From Protostelium mycophagum (Eukaryota > Evosea > Variosea > Protosteliida > Protosteliaceae): a stretch of 64,000 bases of DNA. The stretch is taken from assembly GCA_002081555.1 (NCBI GenBank), contig MZNV01000226.1, forward strand, positions 16,382 to 80,381. Reading direction: 5' to 3'. Position numbers and translations under genes: made by a program. The notes beneath the pieces are model-generated. The model was not told where the DNA came from, made no database searches, and saw only the letters and a program-made list of their open reading frames with translations. Each line of letters opens with the position of its first letter. The first letter of the stretch is position 1. Positions 33,057 to 47,838 of this stretch are shown here, one piece after another.

Positions 33057-36000
33057 CTATTTTCTCGTTCTTTTCGTCTTCTTGCTCGTTTGTGCGTTCC
33101 CAGACCTCTTTTTAGAAGGTCTCTTCCTCTTCTCATAATAATCCTTGTTATAACACAAGTTGCACCTGGGCGTTCTGACTGTCTTCATGTCTTGTCTCTT
33201 CTTCGTCTCTCTACAAAGGCAGCAGACGAATGTATTTGGTTTCTGCACACTATAGACTTCTGGTCTGGGTTCTTCCTCTGCTTTTGTGTCTTCCTCCTCT
33301 TCCGTGCCGTTCTGTCCGCCAAAATGTACGTTGGCATCTGCTAAATATCTCTGTACGATGTCGGCGTGGTGACCGGAGCCGATGAGCCTCTCTAGTAAGT
33401 AGTAGAGGGAGTGTTCTATCTCTTTGATCTCCTCTGAAGAAGAGAATACCGTGACATAGCTGTCGAGTAGATCGCTCAAGTTGTTGTATAAATCACTGAG
33501 TGGAAGAGTCAAGAGCTCAAAAGAAGTTTCTGTCACAAAGTCGATGAGGTCCCTAATAATCATCAACACCCGTTAAAAAATGGATTGATGCCTCACTTTG
33601 CCCAGGCACCCTCTGTAACGTGCCTCATCAGCGCGTTCACCCTTTCAACGTTTGTCTTCTTCTTCGATGGAGCTGAGAACGCCGCAAGCAGTGACGAAGT
33701 ACATATTGTAGAGATGTGGTTTCTCATTTTCTTGTCATCCTCTTTGATGTCCTCTTTGACTTGGACAAATTCGGTGGTGATCTTTTTCCGCATCACACTT
33801 CGCTCGGCAGGTTTCAGCTTCATGTTTCCCAAGAAGTTTTGTGTGAGGATGTTGACTATCTCTTGAAAGATCTTGCGTCTCTGCTCCTCCATCCTTTGGA
33901 GAATGATGGCGTACAGTTTCACAGATACAGGTTCGGTTAAGAGGCATCCCAGTTTTGTGCCTGCCGGTTCAGATGATTTCATATTTTGGCCGAGGAGTCT
34001 CGATCTCTTTTCCAAGAACTCTGCAAGATTTTTCTTGTCAAATTTTCTGTACGATGCCAGAATTTTGCCCTGGTCCTCTTTGAGCCTCTGTGTGCGTCAG
34101 TACACGCAAACAAAACACGAGAAATCAGTCTGCCGAACCTGTCTGAGCTCGTCTTTGACAGTTTTGCCCATGACAAGCCGATGAATCAGCTCTTTGCATT
34201 TCCTGACCGCCTCATGCTCCGAACGTAGTGATTTATCTCTTCCGTCCAAATTCATACTGATCAGTTGTGCACAGTTTGTCGCGTAAGCCTTGTAACACGC
34301 CCGAATGGTCTCCTGTAGTTTTAAGCATTGGAAAGATATAATGATCTACCTCTTTGTTTCTCTCTATGATATCATTGATTGATTTAACGAATTTTGTGAC
34401 GTGGTATTCTTTTGCGTTTTTAGATAATTCTTTTGGAGGGTCAGTCGAAGGGGCTCTTTTCTTCAAGATTTCTTTTAAGAATTCTTTTAGAAGGCAGCCA
34501 GTCGATTGGACTCTCCCCTCGACAATTTCTTCAGCTTTGGCTTGTGCTTCCTTGTATTTCTGGTCGGAAAAATAGTTTTTTAATATTTGGGTCCACTGCT
34601 CTTTGCGACCTGTAAAATTGTTATGAAATCGACCAATTAATTTTTCAACAATCCCGGTAAGCGACGTGATCATCTCGGTAAGATTCCGCGACACTTGCAT
34701 TTTGTACCGGGTTGTTGAAATAATAATCGCCCAAACAATAATTTCAGATGATATTTCCAAAGAAAATAAATCTTACTTCTTTCAAAAAACCTGAGGTACC
34801 GTCCTGCATCATCTACCCCTTCTAATTCGTGGGTCGATACATTGATAACATGTATATGATTATCTACATACATCCTATCCATCATTCCTTTCCTTCGGTC
34901 AGCGTTGTAGATGGTAGAAATATTGTCGACAATAAAAGTTTATGGACACTCACCTGAGCTCTTGTACTTGTTGATCACATCGGTGGGTATTGTGGCTTTT
35001 GTCAATACGTTCACAAATATGTGGATTTGTGGGTCATTTAGGCCGCGTACAATTGTCTGGTGGATGAATTCATCTGAATCTTTACTTTCGCAGCCGGGAG
35101 TATCCACGAGAATAATATTTTGCAGGGAATTGGATGGCAAATACAATTCAACCTACTCCTCATAAATCCTTTTATTCCTATAAATATTACTCGGCAGATA
35201 CGGATTTTACCATTTGAAAAATAAAAAGAATAGGCAATGATTCATTTGTAATCCCGGTAAGGAGATGTGATCATCACGGTAACAGACTGTTTCTCTGGTG
35301 ACAGCCTTACCGCGACACTCGCGTTCCGTACCGAGATTTTTCCAAAGTTATTTGCTTCAAACGATCATTTTAAATGGATCCAGAAATAAAATTTAAAATT
35401 TGAATGTAATTTCACCTTCTTTACGAGCCCTAAGAGGCGGTAATTTGCTATGTCCCACAACTTTTGGCACATCTCGCTCATACAATTCTGTAGAGTATCA
35501 CTGATCTGTATTATCTCGACCTCTCGTCCCCATTTGTCTTTGAAGAACCCGGGGATTTGCAGTTTCCCTTCTATTTTTCGCATCTGCAATTCATCTTCTG
35601 AGAGTCCGGTGAATGTTGTCATCTGATGAGTGTGAGACTTGATGTTATCATCGAACAACTTGATTGTGTTATTCGGCGGACACAGACGTCGCTTACCAGG
35701 ATTATTGAAAAATAATAATCCAAATCAATAATTTTGGTAGGTACAAATCCGTGTCTGCGGATGATACATTTATTAATCATATAACAATACCATGAACACC
35801 ATCATCATGAGTTTTTGATCATACCTTTTTGATGAGGTTCTCATAGTCTCTATCGTCTTCCTTTTCGTCATCAGACATGTCTAAGGGGATGGAGAGATAC
35901 TCATTGAAGAGATCCACAATGTAATCGAGATCATGGAAAAATATCTTGATCTTGGGAGTTCTACCATAATGAAACTCTGTCGACACGGCAGATGTTCTCT

Positions 36001-37456
36001 TCAACTCTTGGCCTGGAATATTCAATGAATCTTCTGGTGGTGATTAAAATGCTAAACACTTACTTGTGGGTACGATGTCTATCTTTGTAGAGTCGATGAT
36101 GATGTCAAGCTCATCTTGATCTCGGCTTTTTTGTTGCGGCTCTTGCTCGTCTGAAAACATAGACATCCCCTGTATCAAGTGTCTCCTCATGATGATCTCA
36201 TTTTCACTCAACTTGGCATCATCGGCCTCTCCCAGAACTTTTGTGGCTGACACCAACTTGTTCTGTCTTACATGATCTTGGTACTCATTCTCGGTTTGCT
36301 TCGTGATGCCGAGATGCACAATCGCGTTGATCAGTGTGGATTTACCATTGCCAGGAGGACCCATCACGGCGACCTGTCCTCGATCAGATCTCTTCTGCAT
36401 CTCTGCTCACCTTGGGCTTGTAGAGGCGTTCAGACAATTTCTGAAAGCTCTGTGTTGTATTTTTGAGCTGCGTTTTTATGTTCTTCTGGCTAATGTGTGG
36501 CACCATCTCTTCTATCAAATCAACCGTCTTCTTGATCATGAGATCTAAGACGTGTTCTTTGGTGTCATCTCTTAACGTCTGGCTCTCAGGAAGGGGCTCT
36601 TCAGGAGCTTCCATCTGTCGATTCTAAAATTTCATCAGTTTAATTGGTCTTGAATAATGTTTCACAACCTGAAGGTACGCCTGCACAGCGGCTGTCTGGT
36701 ACAAATCTTCTGATACCTTAATGTTTTCGTTTCCCTTTTGTAATTGAAGATGAGCTGATTTCCTTTCGATTATGAGGAATAATGTTCCCTTGGGTGGCAC
36801 TGCCACTCCGTCTGAAGAGGTAAGATATTGAGTTCAATGGAATAATCGCACCTCGAAGATTGGCCACAGAATACAGCTCCCCTTCAAAGCTGAGCGATTC
36901 TCCATCAGAGTCCGGCCGATACACGAGATGCGAGAATGTTCTATCGCGAATCTTCACCAGATACAGTGGAGATATTTCTGTTTGTGTGGGGCTGTGAGGA
37001 GTCAGTTGGTAGCTCAAGATGATTCGTGTACCTCTGGACAAAGTGGATGATCTCACGATTTGTTGTCCCCAAGATGTAGATGGAACGTTGGAGAGCTGTG
37101 GATATGGAACCAATATAGCTCTCAACTGACTGTTCATCTTCTTTGAGGGCCAAAAGATGCTTTCTGTCGGCGTTCAGAATCATCGATCTGTTGGCACAGC
37201 AGATGGCATCCACAAGACTACTGGGCCTCTCGATAAAGATCTTCAAAGGCTCCAGAATTGTCATTAGGTCGTCTGAATCTTGTATTTGGTCCAGTGATCT
37301 GTTGGTCCTCATCTGATTGCTGAGTAATGCATGAATTGATTTGTGTTGGCGACTTTCTGGACTTTGTAAGTTGGTGCTCATCTCGAGCTCAGTTGGAATG
37401 CAGCGAATGTGCTCTTCCGGAATTTCGAAAACACATGATCGTGTTTTTTGGGCCAT
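33057..37456 (-). CDS. Large dynamin-superfamily GTPase with C-terminal CxxC zinc motif
   Basis: The start at 37456 (MAQKTRSCVFEIPEEHIRCI) opens about 300 residues of helical N-terminal region. The GTPase domain follows: P-loop GPPGNGKSTLINAIVHLG (about 36300-36365), then a charged insert. IILVDTPGCESKDSDEFIHQ contains the DxxG switch-II motif (about 35070-35125). NVLTKATIP is a candidate base-binding motif. Long helical exons follow (KYKEAQAKAEEIVEGRVQST, FQEIVNILTQNFLGN). The end has two CxxC pairs (FVCCLCRETKKRQD, RCNLCYNK) and a Lys/Arg tail, TAG at 33057-33059. The plan resembles SLIP-GC/NUGGC-like nuclear GTPases and other dynamin relatives. The wide spacing between P-loop and DxxG is unusual. 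The exact subfamily is uncertain. Confidence 0.82.
34650..35335. repeat. Diverged repeat pair in two introns of the GTPase gene
   Basis: Segments 34650-34720 and 35249-35335 both begin AATCCCGGTAAG and share GTGATCATC, CGGTAA, CCGCGACACT and GTACCG in the same order with different spacing. They look like two copies of one short dispersed element. Confidence 0.7.
35680..35764. mobile_element. MITE-like element with imperfect terminal inverted repeats
   Basis: The ends (CGGCGGACACAGACG on the left, CGTGTCTGCGGATG on the right) are imperfect reverse complements. Inside lies a second inverted repeat (GGATTATT ... AATAATAATCC). About 85 bp, AT-rich core, inside a GTPase-gene intron, no coding capacity. 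Possibly a miniature transposon remnant, but only one copy is recognised here. Confidence 0.4.
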
Positions 37457-37509
37457 TCGTATTGATTTGAAACCAGACCTTTGTTGATGTCTAAACAAAC
37501 TCTGATCGT

Positions 37510-40520
<3,011 letters not shown>

Positions 40521-41136
40521 TCTCTCATGCTTGCCACAAAACTTAGTTTTGTCGCCGAAACTTCTAAAAACTTATTAATAAGTATTATTCTGTAATTGCT
40601 TGTCTCCACAACCGGCCAGCAGCGCAGCTAAGTGAGAACGAGACCGGTTGCAAAAAAATGCATTCTCACAAAATCATTTTAGTTTTTAGCAATTGCTGTG
40701 TTGCAGGAAATGATTACCATATTGTTTTCTATTAGACAAAACGTCAAATGGAAACCATTATTTATTATATAAATGTATGTTAAAATCATTAAATCTACAA
40801 ATATAATCATCAAATTTGGAAGCGCCATGTTTCTACTCAAAAAGAAAGTTGATTGAACCAAGCAGGTTATAAACAATTTTTACACTGCCTGACATGCATG
40901 CCAAAAACAAATTTTGTACAACCCGGTGGTCAATTTATGCCAAAAATGAAGCTGGGCCTTACTGTTACATAGAGATTCCTCAATTGGAGAATTGGCTGAA
41001 GATGTCTTCTTGGAGATAAACATTTATGGAGGTGGCTGAACATTTTGTCGACAGCTGTCGCGAATTCCGAGAAACGTCTTCGCATCACCAAAGATCAGAT
41101 CAATTCACAACATTTTTGACCCATCGAGGAACAGAC
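40521..41136. other. Intergenic, divergent glucosidase / SART3
   Basis: 616 bp between the glucosidase start and the preferred SART3 start. AT-rich with TTATTAATAA-type runs. The SART3 frame stays open upstream to an ATG at 41026, so the right part may be 5' UTR or coding. No other gene is seen. Confidence 0.5.
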
Positions 41137-44100
41137 ATGTCCAGCGACGAAAATGACTCTTCATCCTCTGATAGTGAGGAGGAACAGCAGGAGTTTATGG
41201 ATGATGGAAAGGCAGACCGTCTTGAACTCCAATTGCAGGCGAATCCTGCAGATTTCGAACTTCACTGTAACTATGTAGAAGTCTTGAGACAGATTAGGGA
41301 TTTCACACGTCTTAGAGCGGCAAGAGAGGACATGAGCTCCAAATTTTCACTCCCTAAAGGTATTTGAGATCTGATTTTCTGTATCTGATCACACTCAGAA
41401 CAATGGTTGCAGTGGATAGAAGATGAGAGTCGTATAGCCTCGTCTGCAGAAGAAAAAGCCGTAGTCTTCCAGCTCTTTGAGAGGGCTGTCTCTGTATTCA
41501 ACTGTATGTATACTTTCATGTTTTCGATCCAGATCTCTGTACAATCTTTTAAAAATTAATCATTTTTAAACTCCTGATCATTTCTGATCTCTTAAGACGT
41601 GGACGTGTGGTACGCCTTTGTAGAATTTGTCCGTGATAACTCTACCAATGAACAAGACACTGAGAAGGTATTCGACAGAGCCCTTCAGAAGGTGGGCAGA
41701 CACGCTCTGAGCGGACACAAATTCTGGACCATTTATAGACAGTGGAGAAAGGACGCGATGGACGAAAGCGATGAAAACAAAAAGAAGACCTTGGTCGCAC
41801 AAGTGAGGAATTCACATTTCTCTGACTCTGTAGATTCCAAACAAATAGACTCTGTGCTTTGTTCTAAAAATAGATTCTAAATGTGAGCAGGTAACTTCTT
41901 TGTACAGAAGTCAGATCTCAATCCCTTCAGCACAGAACGACCAAGTACAACAAGAATTCCGCGAATGGCTCGCCCAGAACCAAGAAAAGGTGAATCCTCT
42001 TTTTCCACCCGTTACCTCTCATTTAACCGTTGTAGACTGTCGACGTCTCGTCGACATTTGTCGACATGTACAACAAGCTTAGATAATATAGGAAACAAAA
42101 GAGGATGAAAAGGCAGAGGCAAAAGCCAAGGAGAGATGGGAATCCATGAAGGTGCACGAAGAGGCTATCAAAGACACAGAAGAAGAAGGTAAAGATTCCG
42201 AATACGCCAAGGTCGGCGAGTGGCTCAATTATTTGGACTGGTGAGTATCTTCCCGTTGTAGATGACGAAATTGTCTCGTTGTAGATGTTAAGATCTGAGT
42301 ATCCTAGGGCGGAGAAGAATTTACACGGTGACCCCACACTTGTGATATCTCTGTACGAAAGAGCCGTCATATTTTACAGCGCGATGGCAGATCTGTGGAA
42401 TATGTACATCAACTTTGTGCGGAAAGCGTTTCCCTTCGTGGCGGAAATATCTATTGATGTGCATAAGAGAGCCAGAAAGAATTGTCCTTGGTCTGGAAGC
42501 ATAGTCGCCTCTTACTTCAGGTTTATTTCACTCTCTACAGTCCTCATGTTTATTCTTGTAGGTGTCTGGAGCAGTTCAAGCAGTCAGAGGGGGAGATTGA
42601 CACCATCTACAACGAGATTTATCAGGGTGTTAGCCTCTCTGGTGATCTGGAATGGAGTTATTATTTCAATTCTTATCTCGACTATGCCATCAGAAGATTA
42701 CCCAAAGGTCAAGAGAGAGGTGAGACTGTTATTCTACACCGTTGTAGACCGAAAAAAAAATTGTTGACTCGAGCAGCAGAAGAATGTGCGGAACAAGTAC
42801 AGAAGATAAGAAGCGTCTACAACGATGCTGTCACCACGCTCACTTCGTTCTATCCTGACAGTGGTGAGACCTTGTCCCTCATGAAGTATATGGCGAGGTA
42901 AGATATCACATTCGATCTTGAGACATCACGTCATGTCGTGATATTTTTATGACGTACGGCTCGAATACAATGACACAATGAATTGAGCTTTATAGGTTTG
43001 AAGCCTTCCGTATGAATGATGCTATCAAGTCGAGAGAGATTTATGAAGAGATTCTGAAGAAGGACGGAACTTCCGCATCTTCTTGGCTTCTCACTTTTGA
43101 AATCGAGACTTTTTCGCCCATTGCCGACGTGAGACAATTCTTCGTTATAGATCATCAATCCTTTGTTTTATATTTTGTATTTCGAGAGAAAAAAATTCTT
43201 TTCTGCAAAAACACAACCGTTAGAACCTCAAATATACTGCCGCAAAAAGAAATACCAATTTGTAGTCATTATAATAATTTTCCACAGGAAAAGCACCTCA
43301 GTAGTCTCCTCAGACGTGGTTCCGCCTTCGTGAGGGACGACCCCGGTGCAATCTGGGGCTTCTGGCTGAACAAAGAAAGACTGCAAGGAAATTTGGAGAG
43401 CTACCAGAACGCTTATGACACCATCGGAAAGAGAAGAGACGAACAGCTGAGACAAGCCTCCGTCGCCGCTGCAAAGGTCATTTATATCTTTATTTTCACA
43501 TCTTTTGTATTTTATCTTCAAAATTAAAAACATTTCTTTTAAAAATTCTCGTTTAAAAAATTTTCGTTTAAAAATACTTCGTTTAAAAAATTTCTTAAAA
43601 AAATTTCTTTTTAAAAAATTCATTTCTGTAGGCGGAAGCAGCCGTCAGAGTCAAAGAGGAGAAAAAACAGAAGAAAAAAGAAGACGAAAAAACCAAAGAA
43701 AAAAGAAAGAGGGACCACATCGAGGAGCTCAGAAGCCAGGAAACCGCCGCGAAGAAGCAAAAGCAGTCGGAATCAGAGGAGAAGAATCTCGTCGCTTTTG
43801 TGTCCGGACTTCACCACGATCTCGACCCCACAGACGTAAGTGAATCGATCTACAATGTTAGGAAGGAATGAAACGGCACGAAAAATGGGACGGGCTGATT
43901 GTAGACAGGTGGAATCGCTTTTCGCGGAATTCGGTCAAGTGAAGGAAATCAGATTGATGAAAGACAAAGACAGAACAGTAAGTTTTTCTTTAAAAATTTA
44001 GAAGTCGTTTGTAAATTTTTCTAAATTTTTTTCGAAAGATCCATAATTCTTCGAAATTTTCTAATCTTTCACAGTTGGCTGACGGAACGAAAAAATACCA

Positions 44101-44883
44101 GAACAAGGGATTCGGCTACATAGAATATTCGTCCGAAGGTTCAGTCTCCGCCGCAATCCAGTAAGATTTCTTCCGTGTTGTAGATCGTCAAAGACCTCAT
44201 CTACAACTCTTCTCACATCTCTCAGGAAACTGAATGATACCGAAGTGAAAGGCAAGAAATTGAAGGTGGCGGTATCGAACCCGCGTACCGACAGCGCCAA
44301 GGACAGACACCCAGAGAGGGACTCCGCCGCCTCCAACACGGTCTTCGTGTCTTCTGTACACCCCGCGACCGCCTGTACAGAGGAAAATCTGAAGAAACTT
44401 CTCTCTGGCTGCGGCAACATATTGAGCGTCAGGGCTGTGCACGATAGGGTCACGAAGAAGCCCAAAGGGTTCGGATATGTCGACTTTGAGGTAGGTGGCA
44501 TGTCTACCAGATTTTTCGTCGACATTCTTTATCTCCAATGTATCGCAAAATGAATTTATTATTTCCTCTTGAATATTTTTGACTGGTTGTAGACAAAGGA
44601 AGCCGTACAAAATGCCTTGAAGCTCAGCGACAGCAAGCCTGACTTCTGCGAGCAACCCCTGCGAATCCAACGCTCCGACCCGTCCAAAGGCTCAAAACCC
44701 GTCTCGCAGTCAGAGAAATCCGCCCAGATAGAGGCTGAGATCGACAAGAAGGTAGAACAGAACCCCCAAGTGCTGAGGAAACCGAGAGTTTTAGTCGCCA
44801 AAAAGAGTCTGCCAGCTGTTAGAAAACCAGCTACGGAAAACTCTGCACCAAAGTCGAACGCGGACTTCAAGAAATTCCTGTAA
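41137..44883 (+). CDS. SART3: Spliceosome recycling factor SART3 (Prp24-like)
   Basis: SART3 recycles U6 snRNP and helps U4/U6 annealing. The preferred ATG at 41137 gives an acidic start (MSSDENDSSSSDSEEEQQEF); the frame also allows ATG 41026. HAT repeats follow: FELHCNYVEVLRQIRDFTRL, VWYAFVEFVRDNSTNEQDTE, FWTIYRQWRKDAMDESDENK, REIYEEILKKDGTSASSWLL. A Lys/Glu linker leads to RRM1 (LVAFVSGLHHDLDPTDVESL, then GFGYIEYSS) and RRM2 (NTVFVSSVHPATACTEENLK, GFGYVDFE). The C-terminal Lsm-binding tail is SNADFKKFL, TAA at 44881-44883. HAT array, two RRMs and that tail together identify SART3/Prp24. About 15 short introns, several with the CGTTGTAGA word. Confidence 0.95.
43530..43625. repeat. AT-rich degenerate tandem repeat in a SART3 intron
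   Basis: Units of the type TTCGTTTAAAAA are repeated five to six times with small length changes, close to the 3' splice site at about 43630. Confidence 0.75.
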
Positions 44884-44989
44884 ATGAAGGGAAATTAAAT
44901 GACTTTTTCTGCTTGATCAATCCAAAATTGGCTAGTTGTAGAACATACGTAAATTTAATTCACTACAATTCAAATCTGTACAAAACGAT

Positions 44990-47697
44990 TTATTTTGAAG
45001 GATTCTTCAAGATATAAGTGTTGAAGAACAATTGTAGCCGGAAGAAGAGACTGTCCTTGTCCACTTGGATTTTTAACATCGCACAGTTGCACAGCATCTG
45101 CACGAATTCGTGAAATGTCAGCTGCGTCATGTCAGACTGCGCATCATGAATGATACATCACCTCTTTCAGTACGTCTAAAGAGCCATCTGATTCGAAAAA
45201 TAAAATTGAGACGAGTGGAATTGTCATCTGCTGGTCAATTGCTCCAGTTTCCTTCGCCACTTAGACAAACGATGAATTTATGATTCTTCACCTTTAAATA
45301 ACAGAGGAATTGCTTGACAGTCATCTTTTCTGATTTCGAGAAAATGGCAAAAAGTGGTTTCTGCAACTCTCCGATGTATCTCTGAATATTTCAGTGGTGT
45401 TAAGATGCAGTGAACTCACCCAAACTTGAGCTTGTTTGGCCAAATCAAACGGCAAATATTCGTCTAAAAGGAGTGAGGGTTTTGGCGCCCGTGGTGTTGG
45501 CAATACGACAACTCTCTCCTCAATCTATGTGTATTTCAGTGTCTATCTTTACTATAAGAATCTGAAAATAGGTCTTGAAGTTTAATCTTATTGACGTTGT
45601 AACACACCTCCTCTCCCTTTGAGTCTATAATTGGAGTGGGTGGTGATGATGATGATGGTGGATCAGGCTCTTCAACGATGTGTGGCTCTATCCGTTGCAC
45701 ATAATTTTCCCGCGCAGACTTCATCAATGAAGCCCTATCCTTCGTCAGAATACAATAGTAGAAGAAAGTTCTGACCTATGCTTGGCCCAACTTTCTGTCC
45801 CGACCCGCCTTGAAAGAAACTCCACAAGAAACTGCTGTGTGGCGTCTCCTGGGCTCTGAAAAATGTCAAAAGAATTTCAATTTTATTTTTTAATCTTACC
45901 AAATTTGGAAAAGCAATGACAGCGGTTTTGATCAGAACCTTTCTCATTTTAATTTCTGTCATGAGGAAAAGTAAAATTACCTCGACGAATTCCCAAAATA
46001 AAAATTTCTGGTCGTGTTTCTTCTGAGCTCGATCAGAAAAATCATTTCTACAACGCGACATACCCAACTCGTACCACCCAGTATCTCTGACATAACAAAT
46101 GCTGTTATATTTAAGATCTCACATGGAAACTCTTACTCACGTAAATTATGCACAATTTCTCGCAGTTGTATGTCACCATAAAATACACCCAGCTGAAATG
46201 CAGTCAAGAAATAACTGTAGTCTTCTTCTCTTTCCAAACTATGCCGGCTCAAATTGCTGTGATATATTAGAGTTGGATGGTCGTCTCGTCTCTCACCTAT
46301 AAAATCTGTAAACTTCTTTGATCTTCGTCAAGCACCGCGTGACACTGCCTTTGATCTTTGCGTCATCGCTCGGAGCAAAATCCTTGAAGCGCAGTATTGG
46401 TGTTTGCATTTTGTTGACGAATTGCTCTCGCTCCCCAATCATCCGGTCCTCCTCCCATATACCTGAGGTCATGAATCGCTCGTTGTAGATGGGGGGAATA
46501 TTACCTTTGAATTCCCGCCCGTCAGAATCTAAAAATACTCCATTTCCGTGCTTCAAATTGTCTTTCCACTCCCCGTCATATCTATTATATTTAATATTAA
46601 TTTCCTTTGATTTTTTATGATGAAATTTTTCCTTCATCATCCAAAAATAGACCAAAGCCCGTCTACAATACTCACTTTGATCCATCCGAATAATGAAATA
46701 TTCCTCTTCCATTACGTAATCCTTTTGACCATTGCCCCACGTACCAATTTCTTGCCGCCCACTGTACAATCCTCTCCGGTTCTCCAGAATTAAAGTCTCC
46801 TGGTCTCAGCCAATAATGACTCCCCTGACCAGAGGGTTGACCATCACGCCAATCACCGATGTAGATCTCGTGGTTCTGTGTCCATGTCATTCTGCCCTTG
46901 CCTGATTTAACATCACATGACCAATGTCCGTCATAAACGTTTCCGGAGGGGTACACCTGTGATATCAACCCATCGTTCCCCGTGAAAAGTGATGTACATA
47001 ACACTTACAATACGTCCAGCACCTTCTTTGCGGTTAAATTTCCAATTTCCGTCATAAAGTGACCCTGTCATGTCTGGCCACCGAAAATATAGTATACCAC
47101 GGCCATGTCGCCTCCCTGCCCTCCAGTTTCCCTTGACTATTTAACATTCGAAGTGTATTTTTTCTCCAAGATTTGCACGATTTTTATTCACTCACCTGAT
47201 AACAGACTGTGCCGCTGGATGAAGTGTAGGTACCTTGTCCATGTCGAAGTCCACCTTTTACTTGACCAGTGTATTGTGATTGATCCATCCATACATAACT
47301 TCCCTCGCCGGTGATCTGATTGTTCGAAAAGTCTCCTTTATACACGATCTGACTTTCTGCCCACCGGAACGTACCATGTCCATGCATGTAATTGTTAAAG
47401 AGAGTTCCTTCGTATTCATTTCCATTTTTGAAGGTGATCTTTCCCTCTCCCTCGTATTGTCCGCCAGTCATATCACCTAATTCGAGTTTCAAAATGAGTG
47501 CGCTAATCCACGTTGTGTTTCTGGTGACAAATCAAATACATAGCTTGATGTGTACCTTCGTGTGACTGAATGAACACCTGCAGAATGTGACTGTCTAAAG
47601 CTGTCAAATACGGCTCCCATTCGGTTGTCTCCTTCGGTGGACCAACCGGTCTCCTCCCACTCAGTGGTCCATTTGACCGACGAGTGAGCAGGCTCAT
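44990..47697 (-). CDS. RSPH10B: MORN-repeat radial spoke protein, RSPH10B-like
   Basis: RSPH10B-type proteins belong to axonemal radial spokes. ATG 47697 (MSLLTRRSNGPLSGRRPVGP) is preferred: the longer frame to 47871 would overlap NCAPH2 exon 1. After HILQVFIQSHEG comes an array of MORN repeats: GGQYEGEGKITFKNGNEYEG, YMHGHGTFRWAESQIVYKGD, GEGSYVWMDQSQYTGQVKGG, GNVYDGHWSCDVKSGKGRMT, YDGEWKDNLKHGNGVFLDSD. The conserved C-terminal region follows (TRCLTKIKEVYRFY, KFLFWEFVEVILLF, ENYVQRIEPHIVEE, QVDKDSLFFRLQLFFNTYIL), TAA at 44990-44992. MORN repeats followed by an ELRRIYSFY-like and EFFEALL-like region distinguish RSPH10B from RSPH1. It implies a motile cilium somewhere in the life cycle. Confidence 0.85.
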
Positions 47698-47838
47698 GAC
47701 AGATGTGATCAAAAGAACATCATCTCTGAAGCACCAAAAATAACCGATTGTCTCAATTGATTGGTCCGGAGTAAATTCTTTCCCGCCAAAATTCGAATAT
47801 AAACCGCCAGAAATCCGATTGAGCACCGCATCGACCAC
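47698..47838. promoter_or_regulatory. Divergent promoter RSPH10B / NCAPH2 with an E2F-like site
   Basis: 141 bp between the preferred start codons. TTTCCCGCCAAA at 47779-47790 is an exact E2F/DP-type palindrome, sensible for a condensin gene. The same word also occurs in introns, so function is not proven. Confidence 0.5.

Noticed and set aside
37457-37498. Extended start of the GTPase (FRHQQRSGF...)
   Set aside because: It would need a non-ATG start; ATG 37456 is available 54 bp from the neighbouring stop.
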